64,000 bases of DNA from Pisaster brevispinus (taxonomy: Eukaryota > Echinodermata > Asteroidea > Forcipulatida > Asteriidae). The position numbers were made by a program, and so were the translations under genes. Below the pieces are notes generated by a model. That model searched no databases and was not told the origin of the DNA. It was given only the letters and a program-made list of their open reading frames with translations. This document shows positions 27,112 through 40,600 of the stretch, one piece after another; the stretch's first letter is position 1; the number at the start of each line of letters is the position of its first letter. The stretch spans positions 17,045,091 to 17,109,090 of the forward strand of contig JAMKCF010000002.1 of NCBI GenBank assembly GCA_023634235.1, written 5' to 3'.

Positions 27112-30100
27112 CTAGCATGTTCCACCCCTTTTATGTTTCATCAGCCGTGGTGGAATTGGGAATCGAACCCGATCCCATGGGACAGCAAGTTTGGGTGATC
27201 GCCTTGGGTACTGGTTATTATCTTTCAAATACGCTTCTGTGATGTAATACAAGACAACACACACACCAAATATCAACACCCCTATGATAAGAATAGTGTA
27301 GACAGTTGCATTGGTGGTCACAAATGGTTGTTCCATCTCTCGTAGGTGTGCTTCTGCTGGATGAAAAGTGGGGTTAAGATCCAAAGAATGCCTAAAGTAC
27401 ACGCTGGCCTCTTGGTAATTTCCCATCGCTTTGTACACCTCCCCCATGGTAAAATGTTGCAGCCATGAGTTCTGATCTGGTCCCTTGTGTTGTAATGACT
27501 TTTCTGTCAGGAAAAGGGCATCTGGTAGGTACTGCATATTGAACAGGACCCTAGCTAGGTTGAGTAGAATATCTGGGTTTGTTGGTGAGATCGACAGAGC
27601 TTTACGAAAGCACTCAATTGCCAGAAGTGTATTCCCTTTAATTCTCCAGTAGTTGCCCACTCGGTTCAGAACTGACAGTGAATTTGGAGTCTGCAAACAT
27701 ATAAAAAATATTGTATATAAATTTTTTTTTAATTTTCTTATTTGAACTTTATAAAAGACAAAATGTGCCTACCTGGGGAAATTTACAAACTTCATTCACT
27801 CTAATATTAAGAGGTACATGTACCCATGTAAAAGAAGTTGGAAATTACAAGCTTTATTTACTTCAGTGTTTTCAAGCCATAAAAAAAGGGGGAATGCGAC
27901 AATATGTTGGTTTTTTTTTTACGGAGAACTGAAGAAGGAAACCAAACACTTGATAACTGCGGTGCAAGACCAGTCTCTAAGGACAAATGTAATGTAAATT
28001 AGAGTTTTTATTTGTAGTTTAAAAAGGGGCTCCAAGGTTAAATTTAGTTTGTGATTCACTCATATTCTAACAAATAGTCTTTACAAAAATGGGAAAAATC
28101 AAAAGTCTCTAACCTCAGGCTGAAACAGTGCAAATCGCCACTGTGTTTGAAACTCTATTTTTGTCCAAATCCAAATATTTGATGACGTTACATTTCAACT
28201 GTACGCTTTTGTACAGAGAATTTTTAGTTCAATCAAAATGGCGTTGGATTTGACCACAAAAATTCCTCTTTGGACTGTACAGCAGACCCATTTGTTTTTT
28301 GGTGTTCAATACTCAAAACTTGTTACATAAAAGAGTATCACATTCACTGATAGATAAAAAATTAATTATACTATCAGATAAAATTACATTTTACACGGTT
28401 TTAATGAGGTTAGACTTGTTATTTTCCCCCACTTTCATGAGGACTCTTCTTATCCATTGGAAAATGATTGCATCAAAACTGAACTTGAACTTGGAGCTCC
28501 TCTTTTTGCTATTTTGATTTTGTGTACTTTTTTATGACTGTCCAAGAAATAAAATTAATAAATATAAGAATAGACTCACCACCATTATTGCCTCTCTGAG
28601 TGAAGTCTCAAGCACCGACATATCCACCTGATCACTGTCACTTCTTTTAAATATTAATGCAACCTCTGGTTCTGGGATACTTGGATGTTTGCGCCGATCA
28701 ATGATCCCTGATAATGAATCGTAATCTGTTTTGTTTACATGTTTGGTGCACTCCAGGACATCTAAGTTCTTGTTTTTCATCCTAGAAAGAAGGTACCAGG
28801 AAAATAAAGACAAAGGTTTGTAAAAACAGGCATTGACTTGGGACGCTGAAAGAGACAAGATTCCTCTTTCTAGGAATATCAAGAAAGCTGTTAATTAAAA
28901 GAACATTTTAATAGTACTATTAAAAGAACATTTTAATAGTACTATCGAAACTTATTCAGCCACTGTGACATTTTTTGTAATTAGCTTAGGCCTGCGCTAA
29001 ACGTCGCACTTTTGCCGTGTCGAACTCAAACAATTAGAAAATGATGAATTAAATTCGACAAAAGAGCGACGTTTAGCGCAAACTTTTGATTTAAGTTCGA
29101 CACTGCCGTGTAGCACGGCAAGCTCTGCCGTGCTACACGGTAGTTGTACGACGTGGTGACAAACGTCGCGCTCTTGCCGCGTCGAATCGAATTGAATTCT
29201 CAGTCGGGCGATGCTCTTTGCGAATACGCATGCGCAACGCTTTTGACAATGTTGTTTGTGTATTTTCTAATAATGTGAACGTTCTCCTTGTTAGTACAGT
29301 AGCTGGGAGTATTCCGGGATGGGATGAGAAACAACTTCTGACTGGAACAAACCTAATTTGTAGATTTCACAAATAAGCTAATCGATTTTGTTTGACACTC
29401 TTGAAAACAGACGATGAACGCAACTCACCAACGATGGTAATAATAAGGACAACATTTAAGTTGGGACTATTTGAGTGTCACAGCTCGAATTGCCATCATG
29501 AAACATGACTCTTTAGAAATTTCTCCCGCCTCGCCATTTTGAAACACTTAAAGTGCGGCAAACTATTTGATTAAATTCAACCTTTGTCACCGATTCGTTT
29601 TAATTGCCGCACTTTTGCTGTGCGAAAATAATTTGAGTTCGACACAGCAAAAGTGCGACGTTTAGCGCGGGCCTTAGAACTATTAAACAGTATCACCAGG
29701 TCACAGATAATCTGCCAAATTCCTCGTATTTATCAGTTATTTTTGGTCTCAATAAATGCCTAGCACTTTCATTAAATTTTTCAAACATGTTTTACGTTCA
29801 GTGTTTACAGGCGCTGCAGCGAGTGTGCACGTTCAATCATGAGCAACGTAATTTTCTACCGGTTTGCCGCTAAACAGTGGTTGATTTACATCCATAATGC
29901 ATCAGCGGCAAACTGGACAGTGGATCTGAACACATGATCTACACACCGCAATGCCATGTTGATACTGGGGCCTGAAATCAAACAGCAGACTTGACATCCT
30001 TTCCCTGATGTGGATTAAAAAATCATCAACTTAGAGCAAAACATTTTTTCGTGAGTACAATTAAATGCCTAGTGTTGCATTCGTGACATATTGAGAATCC

Positions 30101-30949
30101 ACTAAATCCAGAAGAGGATTTTAAAGCTATTTAAAGACTTTTTTTTTCATTTTGGGAAATTTGTTGGTGGTAAATTGAGAATCACGTGGTGAGATTCTAA
30201 AATTATCTGGGGCGCTAAGGACGATGGAAGATGTCAAAATTTCTAAACTATAAAAGCGAACCAGTTACTGGGTCTACATTGATTAATTAAAAATAATGTT
30301 GTCAACTCTTATTCTTAATCTTATTAATAATTTGTTTTTCAAGAAATTTTCATTCAGTTCATGTAAATTATTCATACGCATAGAATTACAAACCAAGTCA
30401 TAAACACTGATTGAGATTTATGACTAACAAAAGACTGTCTACATAAGTCTACAGTCTAGACTGAGGAGGAGAATGAGATGAGTAAAATCAATCAGTTAAT
30501 TACTAATTATTACTTATTATTACTAATACTAGCATGATGATGATTAGGCAACCAGTCATGCCAGTCACTAGTAATTAAGTCAGTATTTCCACTCACTGTT
30601 GTTGTTGACGATCTGATTCAATTGCCTTTTCACATGATACACATTCTCCTTCATGATGCACCCCTCGCTGTTCGTGTTCCCCGCCGCCTTCCTCCTCATC
30701 ATAGTCATAATTCTTCTGCTGCGTGAGGATTGTTAGCACGGGGTCTTCGCTTGCCACTTTCACTGCATCTTCAGCCAAACTCGGCTGCACAAGAACAACA
30801 CCATCGGGTCCTTTCTGGAGTTTCCAGTGGGTGGCAGATCGAGGTGTTGAAGCAACTATACTGGCCCCCACCATATACAGGGCGACATAAGTCAAGCTTG
30901 GCATATCGACAGTCATTTCTACATTGATAAAACTGTTTATAGACAACAC
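27112..30949 (-). CDS. TTC17-like tetratricopeptide single-pass membrane protein, 3 exons
   Basis: Exons in transcript order: 30949-30597, 28781-28580, 27690-27112; GT-AG introns and phases join to 377 aa from the first ATG (in-frame ATGs at 30916 and 30904 are also possible starts). The N terminus carries a hydrophobic stretch (MPSLTYVALYMVGASIVAS) that looks like a signal peptide, followed by ATHWKLQKGPDG, similar to the mature N terminus of TTC17. An acidic Asp/Glu/Gly- and Gln-rich linker follows. Residues about 190-300 hold TPR units with NYWRIKGNTLLAIECFRKAL and HFTMGEVYKAMGNYQEA, closely resembling the C-terminal TPRs of TTC17. Then comes a membrane segment (VYTILIIGVLIFGVCVVLYY) and a basic tail. 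TTC17 itself is about 1,140 aa and has no such membrane anchor, so this is a short, anchored relative. The function is unknown; secretory-pathway location is inferred. Confidence 0.8.
28893..28944. repeat. Two-copy 25-bp tandem duplication
   Basis: ATTAAAAGAACATTTTAATA followed by GTACT occurs twice in direct succession, just upstream (in transcript sense) of exon 2 of the TTC17-like gene. It includes the palindrome AATAGTACTATT at the junction. Confidence 0.7.
28989..29673. mobile_element. PIF/Harbinger-like MITE with TTA target duplication
   Basis: A 685-bp element in the intron between exons 1 and 2 of the TTC17-like gene. Its ends are inverted copies beginning GGCCTGCGCTAAACGTCGCA (left) and GGCCCGCGCTAAACGTCGCA (right, reverse complement), with similarity continuing to about 45 bp. 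Each end is flanked by TTA (28986-28988 and 29674-29676). A TWA target and GGCC-type ends are the PIF/Harbinger signature. No transposase frame is present. Inside is a near-perfect hairpin at about 29105-29140, with CGTGTAGCACGGCA and TGCCGTGCTACACG arms around a 5-nt loop. Confidence 0.8.
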
Positions 30950-31672
30950 TCACGGCAGACAATTTTTGTTCTTACTTACCAGAAATAAACAAGCTCGGTA
31001 ATTTTGCGCGAGCCAAACAAAAGTCTGGTTTCTGGAGTTGTTCTAAAGAACATTAACGTACATTGAAAGAGCACCATACTTGATATGTATAACCGGAAAC
31101 GTTTTACAAATCTGGTCAAAGGTTATACTTGAAGTAAAGGTCAAATAAGTTAACAGTGACTTCGTTTAGCGTTAACTAGGTTTAATTTTGCTATGATTCT
31201 TTCAGACGCAAAGTACGTAAGGAAGAAATGTACCGCACTTTTTTGACTTAACATTGTATGATCCTCACTTCAATCAGTAAAGCTGTCCTTTACAACATTG
31301 CATGATACTAAAACTAAAATGTTTCTGAGACTATCTGACACTTTTGTCGTCTGCATTGTTGTACTTCTTTTTTTACTTTGTCCACGTTGGCTAAAATTGA
31401 TTGGCCCAGGTGGTTAAATTACACACAGTTTGAAGTGTAAAAACAAAGTAGGTCCCAAATTAAAGCCTGTTATCTGTTTTTATATGGAATTAAAGCAATT
31501 AAAATCTACTCATATTTCAGCAGAAAGAATATTGAGAGCATAAATTATCATTTTTGGTCACTTTTTGAAGCAAAATTACGAAATTAAAAACTGTAGAACC
31601 CGGCTGCTGTTCTTGCCTTTGCCCTATCACTGTTCTGTTGATGAAATATTCTTCCTTCTTCATCATTTTAAC
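30950..31672. promoter_or_regulatory. Divergent promoter region TTC17-like gene / DDOST
   Basis: The two start codons face away from each other across 723 bp. The interval holds both 5' UTRs; on the minus strand a GTAAGT donor-like site at about 30975-30980 could end a leading exon of the TTC17-like gene. No TATA box is clear. Shared regulation is an inference from arrangement. Confidence 0.45.
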
Positions 31673-34600
31673 ATGGCGGTCGGCGTGGCATTAGTTTTTT
31701 GCGGTCTTTTGGCCATTCTTTCTACAGTTCAGGGAGGTGGGAAGACATTAGTTTTGTTTGATTCGATGGCCACAAAGGAAACCCACTCAATCTTCTTCAG
31801 GTCGCTGCAAGGTAGGTGTATTTTTAGACCTCAATTTGGGGGTCCTTCTTAAAAAATTAAACGGAAGCAATAGTGACGGCCGTTAGCAGTAAATAGCTTT
31901 AAACCTGCATAATCTAATTCGAGAAAAAAAAAACCTTGACCTTGGTTTTATTGTAAAATGTAAAGATGGGTTTTTAAACTGTTGAATCTGATTATGAATT
32001 ATAGGGTCGGCAAAGCATCCTTATGAGTAACTTAGGGCAACTTACTTAATTAGTCTTACTAAGTTTGGTTTGCACGGCACGTCTGTCGCATCATCGATCA
32101 TGATCATTGGACATGTTGGACTGGTGCACGAAAACTTCTTAAATTAAAACTTAACTTAAAGTTGACATTAGTTGACACTACAGACCAGTCCTACTAAATA
32201 CCGTCAACACAAATGGTTTTTGGTACCATCAACGCACCGTCAACACCTCCAATATATTTTTAAATCATTTTATATTGACGAAAGAGGCGTAGAACTGTAA
32301 AGTATGGGCTGAGCATGCTGAGGAGGGAGAATTTCCATTTTGGTTTGAGGTTACATTTCTTTTGTGAAAATGCAGGGTTTTTACGCGAAAAAATGATCAC
32401 TTGTGACTTAGCAGCGTAGCCGTTGGACGCCATCTTGCCTTCTCATGGACAGATGGAGCTTGTACAACATGGACAACAGAGGGCGCCTTGCGGCATTATG
32501 GTGGCGGCAATGCTGCTTAAAGATTATTTTTTTGCGTGAAAAAAATACCATTTTCATAAATAAAATATAATTTCAAACCAATGGAAATTCTCCTTTAGCC
32601 CATACTTTAAAGTTCAGTGCCTTTTTTGTCGATTTAAAAATGTGTTTTGGAGGTGTTGACGGTACTGTTCGTGTTGACGGTGCGTTGATGGCGTGTTGAC
32701 GGTATTTACTATTTAGTAGTAGACTAGTAGGACCCCTACAGACAGCAGATTCAATTCATTCAAGCAAAATCGTACTGCGAAAGGGTTATCATGTGGTGAT
32801 TCATGATTCAGTCTGCCTGGGCTGGGTCAGCTAATTGTTAATGTTATTATACTAGACCCATTAACTGGGGCGCTGTACAGTGTACTCTATTAAAAAAATG
32901 TTAATGTTGACATTCAGTCGAGTGCTGTACCTACACCGTCCTAGTACCTACCTGTACCTAGCCTCACTTTGTGTGGCCATTGATGATAAAGGTAGAATTA
33001 TGGTGTGGTGAAGGTCTCTGAATCCTTGGCCAGACACACGGCCCATTTTTTTTCTTGAGCTAAGGTAAGGCCAAGGGCACCAGTGATAGTTAGTGTGTTG
33101 TATACTTATAAGTTATCTTAATCTTGTTAATGTATGGTCTTTTTGCCATTTTGAGGCATTTTTTGTGGCTGGGTAAATGACTGAAGATGTCAACATTTTT
33201 TTTAAAAGAGTACAGTGCGATCCGATAGTGGAATATCATTAAGTGATTCTATTTATTTTTCAGATCGCGGGTTTGACTTAACATTTAAAACAGCAGATGA
33301 TCCTGGTTTGAAACTAGCAAATTATGGAGAGTATATTTATCAACATTTAGTACTGTTCTGCCCGTCGGTTGAAGGTGAGCATTTTCACTTAAATATTTTA
33401 AGTTGAATTTAAAGCCTGCTTATTTATTTAGTTATTTATTTTTGTTTTTTTAATTTGTATTTAAAACAAATACTGTTCCAACTTCCACTGTTTAACTTTA
33501 GTTGAGGTTATCGTTACTCTCCAAACTCTGGACCGTGTTTGGTTACATACTGGAGGGTTACGAAGAAATGAGATGGGGATGCTTTTTGAAACTGAACTAG
33601 CCAGTTGGACAACTTGGAGTGAATTTTGGCTGGTCCTCAGTTGTTTTAACTAGCACTTGGCCAGTGGACCAATGTTACGGGAGATTGCTGTACATGACGT
33701 GAAACATTTCAGAACTTGGTTTAAGTGACTGATAAACCTCTTTAATTCAGCCCTAACTTTAATTTGTTTTGCTTGTCTTGCTTTTTGTAGAGTTTGGAGG
33801 CCAAATTGCAGAAGGATCCATTACAGAATTTATTGACGGAGGTGGAAATGTTTTGGTTGCTGCAAACTCAGACATAGGTATTTTTTTAAACTTGTAATCA
33901 AAATACTGCATCTTTACCTATATTAATCTAAGACAACTGGTGTATAAAAAGTATAGTAAGCAGTTAGTCAACATGCTTGCTTCTTCCCAATTTATTGTGG
34001 TGAAATGTGAGGTATTTGTTACGATATCATTAGGTTTTTATACACTTCTCACAAAAGTGGATATTACATGTATGACATGTAAATTATTGTATTAAAGTAA
34101 CTTGATTAACTATATTTGACTCAACACATAACGCATCAACAGTGCTACAATTACAAAACACATCAATAACCCACGACCAGTCCAGTTGTTCTGGTTACTG
34201 CTTAAAACTGAACCACTGTTGAAGTTATAACAACTTGATACATGTATTGGATCATTTTACTCTGTACATGATAAGGTTTACACAAGACATGCAAGATACA
34301 GAACTGAAATGAGAGTATTGTCCACACATAATACATGTATGCCTGTCAATAATATCGGTATTCCTTGTTCAGGAGAGCCAATCAGAGAGCTTGGTACAGA
34401 GTGTGGGGTTGAATTTGATGAGGAAGGAACACAAGTTATTGATCACCTAAACTATGATGTCAGTGATGATGGATTGGTAAGTTGAAAATACATGCATTTG
34501 ATTTTTCAAATCATCCAGATTAAGTCTAAGCCTGTGACCTTTCGTTTAATTTACTATCCGTTTAAACGAAACTTTTCTAAACGGTTAACCGTTTAACCGT

Positions 34601-37600
34601 TTGTCAGCGGCAAGTCAATGTTCTAAAATACACGAACACCAAAGACAATCCTCCATGGTACAAAGAAGTCCCAATGTTTTGACTATTAACGGCCGCCCTC
34701 CCAAAGAATTGGCCGCCCTGCTAAAAATAATTGGCCGCCCTGCCAAAAAAAATAAAAACAAATCACGGAACGAAAGCAACTTCGATGGCAGCGCCGAACA
34801 CTGGTATAAGCTTCCTTTACACAAACTGTTTTTCGCCTGCACTTAATACGATCAAACGAGCAGCCGACAAGCCATGCCCGAATTCTAAACCCAAGTATTC
34901 AAACATTAAAACACGATGCACAACCACATGGTTCTGACTGCCGAGTATCCACCGCACGTGCATCGGCCCGGGCCCCACAACGCACGGTCCACAACAGCAG
35001 GGTCCAAAGTCCAAGCTATCCAACACTCCGCACGCTGTGATTGGCCGTTGATGGCTGTTGTAATTACCATATTCATAAGAGAGCTTCGCTAGTCTCCAAC
35101 GCAGTACACGTTCACGGGCCAAGTAAAGAACTGCCGCACAGTGTGCCGCACGCCTGCAGATTGGTACTTTATACAGCCATGGATAAGGCTATTCAAACAA
35201 CAACAACTTTACCCAATAGAGGGCGATGCGTGGCAAAGTTCATAGAATTTTCTCAATTTGCGTTGTCGACCGGTCGTTGAATCTCGATGATTTTATTGCA
35301 AACGAAGTTCTAAACAACCGATCCTTAAATCACGAATCCAAGAAAATGGTTGCTGATGGAAAATGTATTATTTAGGGCAGAAATTAGGGGATAAGATCGT
35401 CAAAAAATGCATTTTTTAAAAACGTTTTTTAATAACGCATTGCCAGCTTTCTAAAAATAATAAAACCCCACACTGTGCGGCATCCTGTGTGTATGTTTTC
35501 GGCGCGGCGCAAAAAGCAAAGTGTATAACAAAATTGTATGTTTGAATTAGTTGTAGTAGTTTTACAATAAGGTTGTTTGGACCGAAATGGATGTCAATTA
35601 TTCTAGTGTCGGGGTCCGGAGATAAAAAGAATCGGGCCAATCAACAGTAGTTGTCGGGCAATTTCAATTAAACTAAATTGTTTCAAGCAGAAAAATACAT
35701 CGATAAGGCAGCAAAAACGAAAGGCTTATTTTTCATTTTTTCGTTTCGTTTAAACGGTTAGTAATTTACTAAACGGATAGTGATTTTGTAAACGTTTAAA
35801 CGTTTAAACGTTTAACCGTCACAGGCTTAATCCAGATATGCTTAACAGACGGAAATGAGCCCTAAACTAACCTTTAAACTTAAGGGAAGTGAACAGTGTA
35901 ATACATTAAGCATGGGAAATCTCATGACATACACCAACAACTTAAAGCAAACAAAAACAATGGCAAAAAGCAGCATATATATTTTGAAATGTCTAGTTTT
36001 TTGTTTTAATTCTTCAACCTTATGTTTCTCAATAACTACATATAGCAAGATTTAATTGTGTAAAAAACAAAGTTTTTTTATAGAAAAGTACTCAACTCCA
36101 ATTTCTTTGTTAAGTGTGGTCATAGCAGAGGTTTTAATAAGTTTTTCTGTCCAACTTCTTTGTTTTCCACATTGCGCTGTCATAATTAAGTGACGCTTCC
36201 CTCTTTTTTTACAGCATACTCTTCTTGTAGCTGATCCATCAAACCTTATTGAAGCCCCAACTATGGTCGGTGCCAAGAGCTCGTTGCCAATTCTCTTCAA
36301 TGGAGTCGGGTAAGAAAATACATGAGAAGGCTAACAGTTATTTCATTGTGGTGTGTTTTGTAATTTAAGGTTATTTTACCCCTTTGTAAAATGTACGTTT
36401 GTAAACTGAGTACTTTGAAGAGGAGAGTAAGTCTTGAATGTTGTAAGGACTAAACGGGAAAGGATGTCTTAAAAAATGGGGAAAATGCTGCCAGTAGTCA
36501 TTCATCAGGGTAGAGCCAACTTGTTTTTCTCCTTTTAAATCAATGCACATAAAATTATGTTGAGGCCAGTAGGTAATTGACTCGGTAAGTTGGGTAAATA
36601 TTCAAAGTTCAACTGTCATTCATGGATGGACAATTAAGAAATGAGTTTGGCATGTAATATTACTACATTTGCCCAAATCAGCATGTTTGTTATTTCCATT
36701 TAATTTTAGTATGACTGCTGATACTGAGAACCCATTGGTGCTAGATGTCCTGCATGGATCCTCTTCAGCCTACTCCCATAACCCAACCAAGGAGGTGACA
36801 GACTACCCCCATGCTGTGGGTACAAACACCCTCCTTGTAGCTGCTCTACAGGCACGTAACAATGCCCGAGTTGTCTTCAGTGGCTCCTTGGACATGTTCA
36901 GTGATAAGTTCTTTCAAGCAGCTGTTCAAAAGGCTGCACCGGGATCCCCAAAGTGAGTCCAATATCAAATTTTTTCACTGAGAAATTATTTGTATGACAA
37001 AAGCGAATGAGAGGAGTTGCTGTGCAACTGACTAATTTATACCTTGCTTTCATTTCAAGAATAAGGTATTGAACAGTTTTGATCAAATGTAATTAAATCT
37101 GCCAAAGGTAAGGTAATGCTGTGCTGCTTCTTGAACTCTTGAAACTTTATTTTGTTGAGACTCCTGTTACAAACTTCATGTAGGTGTACATGATGCTTAG
37201 TCACAGATTAACTATAATGAAAATAGAAACAAAATAGATGTGTCGCAAGAAATTACCTAGTGACTGTGAAACATTTAGATTTAACCAGAATTAGCTCAAT
37301 AATGTGCAAATGAAGGAATGATTCAAGCAATGTTTACAATAACTCATGTGCGTGTATGTGTATGGACTGATGCAAGTCTACTAACTTTGACCTATAAACC
37401 TTGTGCTTATACAACATGAAAACTTTTAGCAATTGTATTATTTAAAGAATATTTTATGTCTATATGCAGGAAGGGCTTATGCTACACCCTGTAATATCAA
37501 CCAATAGTAAATATGCATGTATTTTCCCGAATAACACGTTCCACAATAGTTAAATGTGCAACCAACAAACGAATTGTCAATAAAATTTAGGCTTAAAAAA

Positions 37601-40600
37601 TAGTACTTAATAGACTATTATTCACTCAATCAGTTCTATGATTTAGTTAAAAGAAAACAATGTACTTGCCATTTAATAAACCTTGGCGGGATTGTTTATA
37701 ATAGGCAAAAAAAAAAAGCACAAAAACCATGTTGCTTGAGCCCCTAGTTACCACTCAACACCAACAGCTCCCTCAATAGACATAAAAGGTCCTAACAGTA
37801 ATTTTAACGAAACACAAGAAATTTAAATTCAGAGAAAACTGTACCATGTGCACTACTAAAAGAGGAACAATTAATTGTTTAACCTATGTGTTGTCCTTGC
37901 ATACTTGGCTGGGGTTAACAAAAATAGTGTTTTGTAAATTAAAAAGTGTTTTGTAATTTTTTGAAGTGTTTGTATAACTAGTGCCATAAAATAAAATGTG
38001 ACTGGACAGGACAGTGTTGCAAGGCTAAGAAACTTTAGTTTTTGTCCATTTGTAATGTAATAGGACTACCTTATAATATTTAAACTTTTATTTAGGCATT
38101 CAGTTACACCAAAAGTTCACTTGTTTTTATCAATACTTGATATTATTTTGAAGGTCTAAGTCATCAGGCAACCAGGACTTAGCCATCAGTTTGTCTCAAT
38201 GGGTCTTCAAGGAAGAAGGAGTTATCAGAGTACAGCGTGTTTCACATCACCTTGTCAATGGCAAGCAGACACCAGCTGCTTACACAGTAGAAGACCAAGT
38301 GGTATGTCAGCAAGAGTGTAAATGCTGGGCTTCTGGCCTGATTATTCACAACAGAAGCAGTAGCCCCATGCCTCTGATCATTGCCTTGGTGCCTCCTCAT
38401 AGATTTGCCCTTTACCAAGGTTGAATGACCTTGCTTTATGTTATCAAAGTATCAGTCCTGTGCTTGTTATGAGAATGAGATATTCTCAAGCAGCTGCTTT
38501 AATCCTTTGGATTAATCTTTTTCATGAAATCCTCTTACTAAATGACTTGTGTACTTTTAATATTACATTCTCAAATTTACAAGTGTATTAGTTCCAATCA
38601 TTCAGTTTTCAAGAAGAGTATAATAAACTAATCTAAGGATGACTCTTACATCTGTAAATCCCCTCCTTCCTCCACTTTCCTAGAGACATTCTGAAGTATG
38701 AAATATTTAAAAGTTTATTTATTTCATAACTTATTTATTTATTTATGTACTTTTTTATTTATTTTTGTTCTGTGCATCATAGGAATACAACATATGGATT
38801 GACATCCTTGTCAATGGTAAATGGGAGCCCTTTTCTGCCAAGGATGTTCAGCTCGAGTTTGTACGCATTGACCCCTTTGTCAGGACCAGACTGTCCAGCA
38901 AAAGTATGTTAAAATAATCAACCTTCTTTACTGTCAACAGAATTCAACAGAAAGTTGGGACATAAAATGTTTGACCAAATTCCTGAGAGTTTATTATTTT
39001 GGTACTAAGTTTACCATTGTCCTGAGAAATGTTTTAATCTGCAGACAGTGAAACCTCAGTCCTATTTGTTTTTGTAAGTTTGAATACACATAATTGGAAA
39101 AATTTGCATTCTTGACAGAGCATACACCTTTTTCCTTTAATTTTTATAAAACTTTACCTTATTTCCTATGATTGGTTGTATGTGTTTATTGAAAACAAGA
39201 AGATAGGAATGGTTGTTCTCTGTCATGAATTGATGATATTCTGTTCATTCTGTACCTTGACCATTTTCAGATCCAATACCAATATAAATGTATCATGTAT
39301 TAAACTTAATTTAAAATGTGGAACAGTGCAGCATGCTGTTTGCAAAGACATGTTGAATGACCTTTGGTTCTAAACTTGCTGTGGTGACTTAGACTCACTT
39401 TGTAAGATTGCATGTGGTTCCTTTTTACGTAAAGGCTCCTTTTTACAAGCAGGGTCCCTATGCAAACTGGTTCCTCTGTACGATCAGGTTCCCCTATGTA
39501 TTCAGGTTTCTCTTTACAATCAGGTTCCTTTCTATAATTAGGTACCTCTTTACAACCAGGTACCTCATTACAACAAGGTACCTCTCGACAACGAGGTTTC
39601 TCTCGACAATCAGGCTGCTCTTTACAATCAGGCTCCTCTTTACAATCAGGCTCCTTTAAGTTTTTAAAATCAGCTTCCTATTTACAGTCAGGTTCCTCAT
39701 TACTTTCAGGTTCCTCTTTGCTATCAGGTCCATCTTTGCAACCATGTTCCTCTTTAAAATCTGGCTCCCCTTTACAGTCAGGTTCATCTTTACAGTCAGG
39801 TTCATCTTTACAGCCAGGCTCCCCTTTACAGTCAGGTTCCTCTTTACAATCAGGTTCCTCTTTACAGTCAGGCTCCCCTTTACAGTCAGGTTCCTCTTTA
39901 CAATCTGGCTCCCCTTTACAGTCAGGTTCCTCTTTACAGTAAAGTTCCTCTTTACAGTCAGGAGTCAGGTTCCTCTTTACAGTCAGGTTCCTCTTTACAG
40001 TCAGGTTCCTCTTTACAGTCAGGTTCCTCTTTACAATCAGGTTCCTCTTTACAGTCAGGTTCCTCTTTACAGTCAGGTTCCTCTTTACAGTCAGATTCCT
40101 CTTTACAGTCAGGTTCCTCTATACAGTCAGGTTCCTCTTTACAACCAGGTTCCTCTTTTACAGTCAGGTTCCTCTTTACAGTCAGGTTCCTCTTTACAGT
40201 CAGGTTCCTCTTTACAGTCAGGTTCCTCTATACAGTCATGTTCCTCTTTACAGTCAGGTTCCTCTATACAGTCATGTTCCTCTTTACAATCAGGTTCCTC
40301 TTTACAGTCAGGTTCCTCTTTACAGCCAGGTCCCCCATTACAGCCAGGTTCCTCTTTACAGCCAGGTTCCTCTTTACAGCCAGGTTCCTCTATACAGTCA
40401 TGTTCCTCTTTACAATCAGGTTCCTCTTTACAGTCAGGTTCCTCTTTACAGTCAGATTCCTCTTTACAGTCAGGTTCCTCTATACAGTCAGGTTCCTCTT
40501 TACAATCAGGTTCCTCTTTACAGTCAGGTTCCTCTTTAGTCAGGTTCTCTTTTCAATCAGGTTCCTCTGTACAATCTGGTTCCTCTGTACAATAAGGTCC

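Noticed and set aside
39744..40595. A 283-codon open frame, the longest in the window, and overlapping frames at 39718-39942 and 40238-40678
   Set aside because: They are translations of the 18-bp minisatellite. All forward frames stay open because the period is a multiple of three; there is no start context or protein-like composition, and the array lies inside DDOST intron 8.
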